Notes: generated by a model from the sequence alone, not told the origin. Numbered from the stretch's first letter, positions 37,839-45,974 are shown. The stretch is DNA of 64,000 nt from Arthrobacter sp. EpRS71 (GCF_001512285.1 NZ_LNUV01000006.1:945159-1009158); one strand, 5' to 3'. Numbers and translations are program-made.

Positions 37839-39350
37839 CTAGTTCTCCTTGCCGTGGTCTGCGAACCAGCCGGTGACCTGCGGGCTGGTGTTCTGGTAGA
37901 TGTGCTTGGCTTCCTGGTACTCACCGAGGCCGGTGGGGCCGAGCTCGCGGCCAACGCCGGACTGCCCGAAGCCGCCCCACTCGGCCTGCGGAAGGTAGGG
38001 GTGGTAGTCGTTGATCCACACCGTGCCGTGGCGCAAACGGCCCGCAACGCGCTGGGCTTTGCCGGCGTCCTGGGTCCAGACCGCGCCCGCCAGTCCGTAG
38101 ATGGTGTCGTTGGCGGTGGCCACGGCTTCGTCTTCCGTGCGGAACGTTTCCACTGTTACTACCGGGCCAAAGGCTTCGTCGATCACTACCGACATTCCCC
38201 GGGTCACGCGGTCCAGAACGGTCGGCTGGTAGTAGAAACCGGCGTCGAAGGCTTCACCGTCAGGGGCCGCGCCGCCGCACCGCAGCCGCGCGCCTTCGGC
38301 CACGCCACGCTGAACGTAAGCGTCTACCTTCTCCCGGTGTGCGGCGGAAATCAGCGGTCCGGTTTCGGCGGACTCATCGAACGGGCCGCCGATACGGATG
38401 CCCTGTGCCTTGCGGACCAGTTCGTCCACGAAGCGCTCGGCGATGGATTCCTCCACCACCAGGCGCGCACCGGCGGAGCAGACCTGGCCCGAGTGCACAA
38501 AGGCGCCGTTCAGCGCATTGTCGACGGCGGCGTCGAAGTCAGCGTCAGCGAACACGACGTTGGGGTTCTTGCCGCCCAATTCCAGCGCCACCTTTTTCAC
38601 GGTGCCGGCTGCGGCGGCGGCGATGCGCTTGCCGGTTTCCAGGCCGCCGGTGAAGGAGACCAGATCGATGTCCGGGTGCTCCGAAAGGGGTGCTCCCGCT
38701 TGTGCGCCGGGCCCGGTCACCAGGTTGGCGACACCGTCCGGGAGGCCCAGGTCCTTCAGCAATTGCATGGTGAGGATCGCGGTGGACGGGGTCAGCTCGG
38801 CAGGTTTCAGGACGAAAGTGCAGCCGGCGGCCAGCGCGGGCGCGATCTTCCAGGCGGCCTGCAGCAGGGGGTAGTTCCACGGTGTGATCAGTCCGCAGAC
38901 GCCCACGGGTTCGTAGACGATTTTGCTCACGACGGCGGGGTCCCCGGCGTCCACCACTCGGCCCGCCGACTGCCCGGCGAGCCTTCCGAAGTATTCGAAG
39001 CAGGCGGCGATGTCATCAATGTCGATGCGGCTTTCGATGATTCGCTTGCCGGTGTCCAAGGATTCGGCGCGGGCGAACTTTTCCCGGCGTTCGCGCAGTT
39101 CCGCGGCGACCTTGAGTAGGAAAGCGCCGCGCTCAGGAGCGGGGACGTTTGCCCAAACACCGGAATCGAAGGCTGCGCGGGCTGCGGAAATGGCTCGCTC
39201 GGCGTCCTCGCGGCCGGCTTCGGAGACGGTGGCGACCAGTTCTCCGTCGGCCGGGTTGCGGATCTCGCGCACCGCACCGGACGCGGCCGGTTCCCACGCG
39301 CCGTTGATGAAAAGGGTGGAGGCGGAATCGGAAAATGTGGCTTGGGTCAT
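37839..39350 (-). CDS. betB: betaine aldehyde dehydrogenase
   Basis: The 503-aa NAD-dependent aldehyde dehydrogenase has LITPWNYPLLQAAWKIAPALAAGCTFVLKPAELTPS, the catalytic Glu in KVALELGGKNPNVVFADADFD and catalytic Cys in GAFVHSGQVCSAGARLVVEE. Context (codA next, BetI-type operators before it) points to betaine aldehyde as substrate. CodA can do both oxidation steps, so BetB may scavenge free aldehyde. The start at 39348-39350 lacks a strong ribosome-binding site; an upstream in-frame start falls inside the operator region and is unlikely. Confidence 0.9.
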   Translation of the reverse strand: MTQATFSDSASTLFINGAWEPAASGAVREIRNPADGELVATVSEAGREDAERAISAARAAFDSGVWANVPAPERGAFLLKVAAELRERREKFARAESLDTGKRIIESRIDIDDIAACFEYFGRLAGQSAGRVVDAGDPAVVSKIVYEPVGVCGLITPWNYPLLQAAWKIAPALAAGCTFVLKPAELTPSTAILTMQLLKDLGLPDGVANLVTGPGAQAGAPLSEHPDIDLVSFTGGLETGKRIAAAAAGTVKKVALELGGKNPNVVFADADFDAAVDNALNGAFVHSGQVCSAGARLVVEESIAERFVDELVRKAQGIRIGGPFDESAETGPLISAAHREKVDAYVQRGVAEGARLRCGGAAPDGEAFDAGFYYQPTVLDRVTRGMSVVIDEAFGPVVTVETFRTEDEAVATANDTIYGLAGAVWTQDAGKAQRVAGRLRHGTVWINDYHPYLPQAEWGGFGQSGVGRELGPTGLGEYQEAKHIYQNTSPQVTGWFADHGKEN

Positions 39351-39370
39351 ACGAAGCAGGCTAGTGCACT

Positions 39371-39409
39371 TTGAACATCCGTTCAAGGAAATTTATGAAC
39401 AAATGTTCA
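39371..39409. promoter_or_regulatory. paired TGAAC-n4-GTTCA operators before betB
   Basis: TTGAACATCCGTTCAA (39371-39386) and TGAACAAATGTTCA (39396-39409) have centres 24 bp apart. The outer halves extend into a longer dyad, CACTTTGAACAT and ATGTTCAAAGTG (39366-39377 and 39403-39414). This is typical for a TetR-type (BetI-like) repressor controlling betB-codA and possibly the divergent molybdo-enzyme gene. Confidence 0.6.
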
Positions 39410-39454
39410 AAGTGACGTACCCATCCCCGCACCCGCCCGCTACGAATCACTGAC

Positions 39455-41041
39455 ATGAAAAAGCTCGGACTCCGGACCAAAGGCCCCGAAACCATGGCAG
39501 CGCTGGCAGGCGTGGTGTCGGCCGCCGTCGTGCTCGCCGTTGCCGAGCTGATCGGCGCATTCTTCACCGCCAGGGCGACCCCGGTGTTCGCGCTGGGATC
39601 CACCTTCATCGACTTCACGCCGTCGTGGATGAAGGACTTTGCGATCGCCACATTCGGCACCAACGACAAAGCCGCGCTGTTCGTAGGAATGGGCGTCACC
39701 ATCGCCGTACTGGCCTGCGTTCTGGGCGTTGTGGCCTACAAGAAGTGGGCACTTGGCGTCCTGGGCGTGCTCTTCATGGGCGCGGTGATTGTGGCAGCCG
39801 TACTGACCCGTGCCGGTGTGGGGCCCGCCGACGCCATCCCCTCAGTGCTGGGAACCATCGCCGGTCTGATCGTCCTGCGCCGTCTCATGCTGCCGTTGTG
39901 GCGGATGAAGGCGTGGCCGGAAACCCCCGCTGACGTAGCGGCCGACGCCGATACCCAAGTTGGGGGCGCCGGCACCAGCCGCCGTCGTTTCTTCGCTGCT
40001 GCCGGTATCACCGCGGTAGCTGCCGGAATCGCGGCGACCGGTGGGCGGCTGCTCGGAGCTGCGCGCAACAACATAGCTCAGGCCCGTGATGCCCTCACGC
40101 TGCCGTCGCCCGTCAAGGCTGCGCCCCCTGTTCCAGCCGGCGTCCAGTCCCCGGTGGCAGGAGTCTCCTCGTGGCTGACGCCGAACAACGAGTTCTACCG
40201 CATTGACACCGCCCTGAGCGTCCCGGAAATCAACGTCGAAGACTGGGTACTGCGGGTGCACGGAATGGTTGAGAAGGAAGTAACCCTCACCTTCCAGGAC
40301 CTGCTCGACGCCGATCTGATCGAATCGCACGTCACCCTCACCTGCGTCTCCAACCCGGTGGGCGGAAAGCTCGCCGGAAACGCCAAATGGCTGGGCATGC
40401 CCATCCGCGAAGTCCTGGCCATGGCCAAACCGAAGGAAGGCGCGGACATGGTGCTCTCAACTTCCATTGACGGCTTCAGTGCCTCCACCCCGCTGGAGGT
40501 CCTGCAGGATGACCGCGATGCCATGCTGGCCATCGGCATGAACGGTGAGCCCCTTCCCATAGAGCACGGATACCCTGTGCGGATGGTGGTTCCGGGACTC
40601 TACGGATTCGTCTCCGCCACCAAGTGGGTGGTGGACCTGGAAGTCACCCGCTTCGCCGACAGCAAGGCTTACTGGACAGAACGCGGCTGGTCAGAGCGCG
40701 GCCCCATCAAGACCATGGCACGCGTGGACGTGCCTGGGTCCTTCGCGAAATTGAAGGCAGGGAAGGTGGCCGTGGGTGGCACCGCATGGGCGCAGACCCG
40801 CGGAATCACCAAGGTGGAAGTACAGATCGACGACGGCGACTGGGTGGAAGCAACCCTCTCCACCGAAGCATCCACCATCACATGGCGCCAGTGGTCCTAC
40901 GAATGGGACGCCACACCCGGCATGCACTACGTCAAGGCCCGCGCCACCGATAGCACCGGCGAAGTCCAGACGGACAAGCGCGCCGACCCTGTACCGGACG
41001 GTGCCTCGGGCTGGCAGTCCGTGGCAGTGACGGTGGAGTAA
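39455..41041 (+). CDS. membrane-anchored molybdopterin-dependent oxidoreductase (sulfite oxidase fold)
   Basis: The 528-aa product starts with four or five membrane spans (residues 15-150). An internal twin-Arg-like segment SRRRFFAAAGITAVAAGIAA (about 175-195) follows, then a large extracytoplasmic domain. That domain has the sulfite oxidase/YedY molybdopterin fold, with catalytic Cys in LTCVSNPVGGKLAGNAKWLGMPI and GYPVRMVVPGLYGFVSATKWV. A C-terminal Ig-like dimerisation domain (TKVEVQIDDGDW) completes it. Natural substrate is unknown; the family reduces or oxidises S- and N-oxides or repairs Met sulfoxide. The ATG has no clear ribosome-binding site. Confidence 0.88.
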   Translation: MKKLGLRTKGPETMAALAGVVSAAVVLAVAELIGAFFTARATPVFALGSTFIDFTPSWMKDFAIATFGTNDKAALFVGMGVTIAVLACVLGVVAYKKWALGVLGVLFMGAVIVAAVLTRAGVGPADAIPSVLGTIAGLIVLRRLMLPLWRMKAWPETPADVAADADTQVGGAGTSRRRFFAAAGITAVAAGIAATGGRLLGAARNNIAQARDALTLPSPVKAAPPVPAGVQSPVAGVSSWLTPNNEFYRIDTALSVPEINVEDWVLRVHGMVEKEVTLTFQDLLDADLIESHVTLTCVSNPVGGKLAGNAKWLGMPIREVLAMAKPKEGADMVLSTSIDGFSASTPLEVLQDDRDAMLAIGMNGEPLPIEHGYPVRMVVPGLYGFVSATKWVVDLEVTRFADSKAYWTERGWSERGPIKTMARVDVPGSFAKLKAGKVAVGGTAWAQTRGITKVEVQIDDGDWVEATLSTEASTITWRQWSYEWDATPGMHYVKARATDSTGEVQTDKRADPVPDGASGWQSVAVTVE

Positions 41042-41320
41042 CTGTTCAGCCTGGCTCGACCTGGGTCCTCCCGCCGAGGGTGTTCCACACTTCCGTAAGT
41101 TGGACCGGAAACTGTGTAGCGTTTAGGGCAGTTTTGCGGGCGGGTCTTACGGGAATTCTGGTTCCGCAGAATGACGCGAGTTTTGCTTAGCGCTATTTGG
41201 GACTGCTTGGCGGCCGGTGGAGGACCGGCTTACGGGCACTCTAAGCATTGTGGCCAGAAGCTGGCCCATGGAGGCCTGGCCCTAGCTTGCGCTACCCGTG
41301 CATGCAGGTATGTTGTTGCA
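41042..41320. other. 279-bp region with no supportable gene
   Basis: It separates the molybdo-enzyme from the small-gene patch. A frame open from 41171 runs into the next entry but its N-terminal part has no coding character. No repeat or IS end was recognised. It looks like a decayed junction. Confidence 0.3.
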
Positions 41321-41416
41321 ATGCGAAAGCGAAGCGCCGCAGGCCTCGGAACAGATGACAGGATCTTCATCGAACTCGGGACACCCGATGTAGTCACAGC
41401 GTTCCTATCGCCGTGA
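41321..41416 (+). pseudogene. 31-aa ORF, possible remnant of a larger gene
   Basis: ATG 41321 begins MRKRSAAGLGTDDRIFIELGTPDVVTAFLSP and ends in a GTGA overlap with the next gene. The RIFIELGTPDVVTAFLSP stretch looks like the C-terminal tail of a longer protein rather than a whole product. The frame stays open back to 41171 without recognisable content. It could be the stump of a gene whose partners follow downstream. Weak support. Confidence 0.3.
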
Positions 41417-41628
41417 GGGACGACATCGTATGCCCAAGGTGCGGGCAAGACTGGGTCAAACCATATCGAATTGTAAAGACCGGCGATCTCTTTCAGCACT
41501 GTAATGAATGCGACGCGGTTTGGGCCATAGGAATTGAACCCAATTTGAAGGCTTTTTGGGACTTCAGAGCATTCATGGCTACGCGTGGGTTGTCTGACGT
41601 GGAGGACGAAATAGAGAAATTCAAGTGA
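41413..41628 (+). CDS. 71-aa zinc-ribbon protein
   Basis: GTG start at 41413 overlaps the stop of the preceding short ORF (GTGA), so translation may be coupled. A zinc ribbon is formed by CPRCG (C7, C10) and CNECD (C30, C33). A helical acidic tail follows: AFWDFRAFMATRGLSDVEDEIEKFK. Small actinobacterial proteins of this shape often sit beside toxin or immunity genes, but I cannot name the family. Codon use and GC are looser than in neighbouring metabolic genes. Confidence 0.6.
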   Translation: MRDDIVCPRCGQDWVKPYRIVKTGDLFQHCNECDAVWAIGIEPNLKAFWDFRAFMATRGLSDVEDEIEKFK

Positions 41629-41648
41629 CGTAGCGAGGAGGGGATGGA

Positions 41649-41888
41649 GTGAGTAACGCCGGGCAAATAGGCATCGAACTCAGCGAAGACGAGGCACTGG
41701 TGCTCTTTGACTGGCTGGCCCGATTCAACGAACGCAAGGATGTTGATTTTGCTGACCCAGCCGAGCGGCGCATTTTGTGGGACATTGAATCTTCGCTCGA
41801 ATCGCTACTGATACAGCCATTCTCAGAGGACTACGCCTTGCTGCTGGCTGAGGCTCGAAGCCGTCTCGTGGACCCGAGCCCATCTTGA
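41649..41888 (+). CDS. 79-aa acidic hypothetical protein
   Basis: GTG start at 41649 follows AGGAGGGG. The product is IELSEDEALVLFDWLARFNERKDVDFADPAERRILWDIESSLESLLIQPFSEDYALLLAEARSRL, an acidic three- to four-helix protein. I recall very similar small proteins scattered across Actinobacteria, sometimes next to polymorphic toxins, where they may be immunity-like. No function is established. It lies 20 bp after the zinc-ribbon gene. Confidence 0.6.
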   Translation: MSNAGQIGIELSEDEALVLFDWLARFNERKDVDFADPAERRILWDIESSLESLLIQPFSEDYALLLAEARSRLVDPSPS

Positions 41889-42046
41889 CCCGTGTGTGGT
41901 AACCATGAGGAAGACCATGCAGGAGCGAGGGCTGGTGCTGGTGCGTCGAGCGAGCACTCCTTCCTTGTTAGGAACGGATGTCCGGTAAAGGATCCTCAAA
42001 CTGGACGAAAATTTTCCAAGACCTCTGGCCGTGCAAGAATCGCGGC

Positions 42047-42319
42047 ATGAGTGAGGATGAGCGACATGCGAGAGACGAGTTAGCAACACTTGAGGCCCTT
42101 TTGCAGGCAATGGACCGACGCGATGAAGTGTTCCAGGTGGTTGACGATTCAGAGACAGTGGATGAAGCAATCCTTCGTGTGGGTCAACTGTTGGGCATCG
42201 GAGCCGTGAGCAGCCGGGCGGTCATCGACCTACAGGTGAGAAGGTTCACCGGAGGCCAGCGCCGGGCCATGGCTTCTCGCGCAGGAGAACTTAGAGCAAT
42301 TTTGCTTGATAGGGGCTAA
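42047..42319 (+). CDS. 90-aa stand-alone protein resembling the GyrA/ParC coiled-coil domain
   Basis: Most of the product follows the coiled-coil region of gyrase A: RDELATLEALLQAMDRRDEVFQVVDDSETVDEAILRVGQLLGIGAVSSRAVIDLQVRRFTGGQRRAMASRAGEL. Compare GyrA patterns such as LEGLLxALDxIDEVIxLIR, ARxGLxxLLxIDExQAQAILDMQLRRLxxLER. No topoisomerase catalytic domain (no active Tyr) or beta-pinwheel is present. It could bind or mimic gyrase, or be a repurposed fragment. ATG 42047 is chosen because similarity begins there; an in-frame ATG at 41978 with AGGA upstream would add 23 unconserved residues. Confidence 0.7.
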   Translation: MSEDERHARDELATLEALLQAMDRRDEVFQVVDDSETVDEAILRVGQLLGIGAVSSRAVIDLQVRRFTGGQRRAMASRAGELRAILLDRG

Positions 42320-42370
42320 GTGTGCGCGGTGAAGGATCCCGTTCCGTGCTGTTGGTGTGGACTGACTTGA

Positions 42371-42397
42371 CTCCTATATCTATATAGCTAGATTAGT
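42371..42397. promoter_or_regulatory. AT-rich CTATATCTATATAGCTAGA before PadR gene
   Basis: The segment just upstream of ATG 42401 holds the palindrome CTATATAG and repeated TATA steps, in a GC-rich genome. It probably contains the promoter and the PadR operator, and lies close enough to the start to leave almost no leader. Confidence 0.45.
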
Positions 42398-42400
42398 GCC

Positions 42401-42733
42401 ATGGAGAACTTGGGGCGGGTCACGCCTGCCACTGCGCTTGTCCTCGAAGCCCTGTTGTCGGCGGAGAGTGTCTGGGGGCTTCAGATCGTCAAAGATACGG
42501 GTAAGAAGCCCGGTACGGTGTATCCCATTTTGGAACGTCTTGAGGCCGCTGGCTGGATCCAGGGGGAATGGGAGGTAACAGAAGAACGTAAGGGGCCTCG
42601 CCGGCGTTATTACCGGTTGTTGGCTGAGGCGCGTCCTCTGGCTCAGGAGTTTGTCAGGGCTCAAAAGTCGAAAAATACACCGAGCACGCGCCCGTCGCCT
42701 GCTTTCACTGAGAGTGCATGGAGTGAGGCATGA
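42401..42733 (+). CDS. PadR-family transcriptional regulator, 110 aa
   Basis: A compact winged helix fits PadR subfamily 2: TPATALVLEALLSAESVWGLQIVKDTGKKPGTVYPILERLEAAGWIQGEWEV, then EERKGPRRRYYRLLAEARPLAQEFV. The tail KSKNTPSTRPSPAF is low complexity. Its ATGA overlap with the next gene is the usual PadR plus membrane-partner arrangement, in which the regulator controls its own operon. The ligand is unknown. Confidence 0.88.
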   Translation: MENLGRVTPATALVLEALLSAESVWGLQIVKDTGKKPGTVYPILERLEAAGWIQGEWEVTEERKGPRRRYYRLLAEARPLAQEFVRAQKSKNTPSTRPSPAFTESAWSEA

Positions 42734-43395
42734 GACGCCAAGAGGCAATCCTTGCTGCTTGTTTAGCGCTGACGCCTGCACGGTATCGGTCTGTCCGGGA
42801 GGAACAGTGGCGCGCAGATCTCCGTGACGGTCCAGGGATGGGGATATCAACTTCTGCGCTGCTGTTGGGGGCCGCATGTTCGTCAGTGGCATCCCGGTTT
42901 TACGAGCTAAAACATCGTGGCGGCATCTTCCTGTCACGGATTACCAAGGGGGAAAATATGAAACTGGTACTAGGTGCACTTGGCGCGGCCGCAGTGTTGG
43001 CTGCTGTTGTTGGTGGCATTCAAACCAGTGCAGGCAACCGGCCCACTGACGGCGCGCAGTTGAAGGCTGCGATGGCTGAAGCCAAGATCGCAGGCTACGA
43101 GGGTTGGTGGAACTCAACGCACCTTGATGGCACCCCGGCAGGTCCGCCGGAGATAGTGGCAGTGAACACGAACACAGGAACTGTCGTGGACTACTTCAAC
43201 CGGGCGAAGTATGACGCTGGCCAGCAGCTGACAGCAGATGACTCCGATTACGCCGTAGTCGCGGACCCCGCATGGCCCGTCAGTTCTGTGGTGATCATCG
43301 ATACCGCCACAGGAAAAATGATTGACAGCTTCCCTGTGGACGAGAAGGGCCGGGTCATTTATACACACGAAGACGGCTCGAAAACCGTCGGATGA
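42730..43395 (+). CDS. 221-aa membrane-anchored protein, PadR partner
   Basis: Residues 1-76 (ALTPARYRSVREEQWRADLRDGPGMGISTSALLLGAACSSV) resemble the N-terminal region of proteins often encoded behind PadR regulators. A membrane span follows (KLVLGALGAAAVLAAVVGGI, about 77-97), then a polar extracytoplasmic-like domain ending SSVVIIDTATGKMIDSFPVDEKGRVIYTHEDGSKTVG. An internal ATG at 42958 in frame has GGGGGAAAAT just upstream, so a shorter protein starting with this span as a signal anchor is also possible. Function unknown. Confidence 0.65.
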   Translation: MRRQEAILAACLALTPARYRSVREEQWRADLRDGPGMGISTSALLLGAACSSVASRFYELKHRGGIFLSRITKGENMKLVLGALGAAAVLAAVVGGIQTSAGNRPTDGAQLKAAMAEAKIAGYEGWWNSTHLDGTPAGPPEIVAVNTNTGTVVDYFNRAKYDAGQQLTADDSDYAVVADPAWPVSSVVIIDTATGKMIDSFPVDEKGRVIYTHEDGSKTVG

Positions 43396-43472
43396 TAGCC
43401 AGATGCTCGCATCCACCTGAGGAGCGGGCCATTCCCGTCCGTCTACCGTGGAGGGGTCATTAGCGTGCGCCT

Positions 43473-44438
43473 TTAGGCGGTTGCCGCTGTGAGGAGTTCG
43501 TCCGTTTCCGGACTCGGACGCTCTGGGAGGATGGGGGCGTTGATCAGGGACCGGTCGTAGACAACGAGGGCGTTGTTCTCGATGATCTGTTCTTTGGACG
43601 TTACGAGTCCTGTTCGCTTGTCGCGGGTCAGGCGAACCACTTTGTTGTGGCGGTAGACGTTTCCGTCTGCTTCGTGGAAGTAGGCGTCTTCTTCGCGGAT
43701 GTGAAACTTCACCGTGGGAACGCGTTCGGCGCGCAATTCGCCACACAAGTGCTCTTCGGTGGTGGTGACAAGGAATTGGTAGGCCTGGTCCGTATCGTTG
43801 CGCACCCTGTAGTCCAGGTAGTTGTAAATGATCGAGGTCCCCGACCCGAAGGGGATCTGTCGGTTGAAGTCCGGGAATAAGTCCAGATCCCCGTGGTGGT
43901 GGTGTTCGACCACTGTCAGTTCGCTGTGCAGGACCATCCAATGCAGCAGATTGGTGAACTGGCACAGCCCTCCGCCGATGCCCGAGTCCGCCCGGCCGTG
44001 GTTGATGACCAGTCCCTCGCGGTAGCCTTTGGCTTCCGTGCAGCTGCCCACCAGTTTCCAGAATGAAAAAGTCTCTCCCGGGCGGATGACCATGGAGTTG
44101 ATCAGAGGTGCCGCGATCCCAAGGCTGACGGCTTTGTTTTCCTGCAGGTGCAGGTCGACATTGCCCAGCTTCCGCCTGATCAGTGAATTGTGGCGATAAA
44201 CCACCTCCGGCAAGACCTCGTGAGGGCGTTGCCTGGCAAAGGCGGTGGAAGAGAAGAAGTCCTTGGCCTTGCGCGTGATGATCATGCGCTGAACCGAGAG
44301 ACGGTAGGTCAAGGGCGATACTTCGCAGAACAGCTTTCGTGCCAATGCTTCCCCAATAACGAGCCCGGAACCGGGCAGCCCGACGCCCGGAAATCTCGGC
44401 GTCAAACGTATTTTTTCAGACGTTGGATTAAACCCCAA
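43473..44438 (-). CDS. VanW-family protein, about 320 aa
   Basis: The core matches VanW: SLGIAAPLINSMVIRPGETFSFWKLVGSCTEAKGYREGLVINHGRADSGIGGGLCQFTNLLHWMVLHSELTVVEHHHHGDLDLFPDFNRQIPFGSGTSIIYNYLDYRVRN. The N-terminal part has RKLFCEVSPLTYRLSVQRMIITRKAKDFF, like accessory VanW proteins without a signal peptide. VanW lies in some vancomycin-resistance clusters but has no established function. No other van genes are present. The start is unclear: TTG 44438 gives 321 aa with a weak site; the first ATG would remove about 51 residues. Confidence 0.82.
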   Translation of the reverse strand: MGFNPTSEKIRLTPRFPGVGLPGSGLVIGEALARKLFCEVSPLTYRLSVQRMIITRKAKDFFSSTAFARQRPHEVLPEVVYRHNSLIRRKLGNVDLHLQENKAVSLGIAAPLINSMVIRPGETFSFWKLVGSCTEAKGYREGLVINHGRADSGIGGGLCQFTNLLHWMVLHSELTVVEHHHHGDLDLFPDFNRQIPFGSGTSIIYNYLDYRVRNDTDQAYQFLVTTTEEHLCGELRAERVPTVKFHIREEDAYFHEADGNVYRHNKVVRLTRDKRTGLVTSKEQIIENNALVVYDRSLINAPILPERPSPETDELLTAATA

Positions 44439-44559
44439 AACCGTGACAACCCCGGCTTTGGCGAATCACACAAAAGCGCGACCACTTGCCTCACTCATGC
44501 CTTGGTTGGACCCGTGCACCAAGTTCGGTGAGGGATCAAGGACAGCGCCACGGCTGAAT

Positions 44560-44593
44560 GCCGACGACGGCGGGTGCTGCCGCCGTCGTCGGC
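44560..44593. terminator. 14-bp perfect hairpin after secreted-protein genes
   Basis: GCCGACGACGGCGG (44560-44573) pairs with 44580-44593 across a six-base loop, 25 bp past the stop of the minus-strand gene at 44619. Strong GC stem without a U-run. Confidence 0.7.
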
Positions 44594-44618
44594 TTCCTAC
44601 TCCCGTCAGTGAGTAGCG

Positions 44619-45539
44619 TTAGCCGAACACCCGGGTGCCTTCAGGCATCGCGGGCATGGAGGAGGCTCCGCCGCCGAGGTCCTTGTCATTGGCGGTCAAT
44701 CCGGTGGGGTCGTAGTAGGCGGCGACCAAGCGCTGCTTGATGTAGCCCAGCACTATCTGCCCCTTGCTATCGCAGTTCCTGGCGGTGATGGCCGTGAAGT
44801 TCTGCCAACCATTCCCCGCAGCCGGGCGGATGGTCTTGGAGCTCCACTGGGTGGGTGTGGCGTCCGGGATGATGTACTGTCGCAGTTCGCCGGTGGTGAG
44901 CGTAGCCATCAACACGGCAGCGGGCTTGCCGTTGATCGCGATTGAAGGCGCCGAGCCGATGGATGTGATGGAGGCTCCACCGCCGAATACTTTGACCGTG
45001 CCGGTGATGGTTCGGGCGTTCGTGTCGAGGGTGTAGCGGTAGAGTTCGCCGCCGCTGGTGAGCCGGAAAATGAACTGCTGGCCCCGGACGTCGGCCGTTC
45101 CGCTGTAGGCGGTGGTGATGGACTTCTGGAACCACCCGTTACCAATAGTGGTGATCGGTCCGTCGATGGAGTGCTTCCAGGTGCCGTCCGACTGGAGGTC
45201 CTGCCGCTGGTTGTAGAACTTCGCTTTGCCGTCCGAGGAGGTGCCGAAGTAGGAGAACTTGCCGAAGGTCTCGTCCCCTAATCCGCCGGTCTGCGTCAGG
45301 TACGTCGCATCGAACGGGACGGGCGAGGACCAGCTGTTGTTCTCCCAGCGGAGCTTGCCGCCGCTAAGGAAGACTGCACCGAGATTTCCGTTCGGTTCGA
45401 CGCTCAGCAGGCCGCCAAAGCAGTCGGCGGGCGTCAGCGTGGGAGTGGGGTAAGCAGTGGCAGCGAAGGCGGGAGCGGAGCCGGAGAGCGCCAGTGCGCA
45501 TGCGGCGAGGCCGCCGAAGAGTTTCGTGGTGAGTTTCAT
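44619..45539 (-). CDS. secreted tachylectin-like beta-propeller protein, 306 aa
   Basis: A classical signal peptide (KLTTKLFGGLAACALALSGSAPAFA, cut near residue 26) precedes a repeat-built domain. About five similar blades are visible, each with a W or F turn and sequences such as TDVRGQQF-like strands, NGWFQKSITTAY, GGELYRYTLD, GGASITSIGSAPSI and GNGWQNFTAIT. This layout resembles tachylectin-2-type or similar sugar-binding propellers. A carbohydrate-binding role is inferred. The start is 45537-45539 with AGGAG seven bases upstream; it follows the cysteine-containing secreted protein by 11 bp, so they form an operon. Confidence 0.7.
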   Translation of the reverse strand: MKLTTKLFGGLAACALALSGSAPAFAATAYPTPTLTPADCFGGLLSVEPNGNLGAVFLSGGKLRWENNSWSSPVPFDATYLTQTGGLGDETFGKFSYFGTSSDGKAKFYNQRQDLQSDGTWKHSIDGPITTIGNGWFQKSITTAYSGTADVRGQQFIFRLTSGGELYRYTLDTNARTITGTVKVFGGGASITSIGSAPSIAINGKPAAVLMATLTTGELRQYIIPDATPTQWSSKTIRPAAGNGWQNFTAITARNCDSKGQIVLGYIKQRLVAAYYDPTGLTANDKDLGGGASSMPAMPEGTRVFG

Positions 45540-45550
45540 GTGGGGACTCC

Positions 45551-45886
45551 TCATCGCACGTTGCGCCAAACCTGAACGGCCCTGGTGCCTGCCGGGCAGT
45601 TAGCGTAGGAGGTGTTGAAGCCTTGCGAGGCAGGCATCTGCCACCTCCAGGGCCCGGTCACGATAGCCTCATGGCCGGTGGGGACGTGACGGCACTTGCC
45701 CGCAACCTGATACTCAGTGCCCGGCGCATCGGAATTGCAAGTGCCTCCCACACTGTATTCGTAGTGGATCCAGACGTTGCAGTTGGCATAGCCATCGTTA
45801 GCCAACGCAGGTTGAGCCGTGAGCAACGCCCCTCCCATGAAGGCAAGGGCAGCGCTGGCAGCAAGAATTTTCTGAGCAATCTTCAT
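45551..45886 (-). CDS. secreted 111-aa protein with cysteines
   Basis: The signal peptide KIAQKILAASAALAFMGGALLTAQPALA is cut before NDGYANC. The mature part of about 82 residues has four Cys (NCNVW, GTCNSD, GKCRHV, NCPAG), likely two disulfides, and several Trp/Tyr. GGGGGAA precedes the ATG at 45886. It is followed by the propeller gene, suggesting a secreted pair. No family recognised. Confidence 0.65.
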   Translation of the reverse strand: MKIAQKILAASAALAFMGGALLTAQPALANDGYANCNVWIHYEYSVGGTCNSDAPGTEYQVAGKCRHVPTGHEAIVTGPWRWQMPASQGFNTSYANCPAGTRAVQVWRNVR

Positions 45887-45974
45887 GATGTTCCCCCGGG
45901 TCGGTTAGGTAGTCCCTTGATATTCGGGCACACCTGGTCCTCGCGCTATGGGGCGAACTACCCACGTGGTGTGC

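Noticed and set aside
43473..44438. Vancomycin-resistance locus
   Set aside because: Only a VanW-like gene is present; no vanHAX, vanRS or other van genes.
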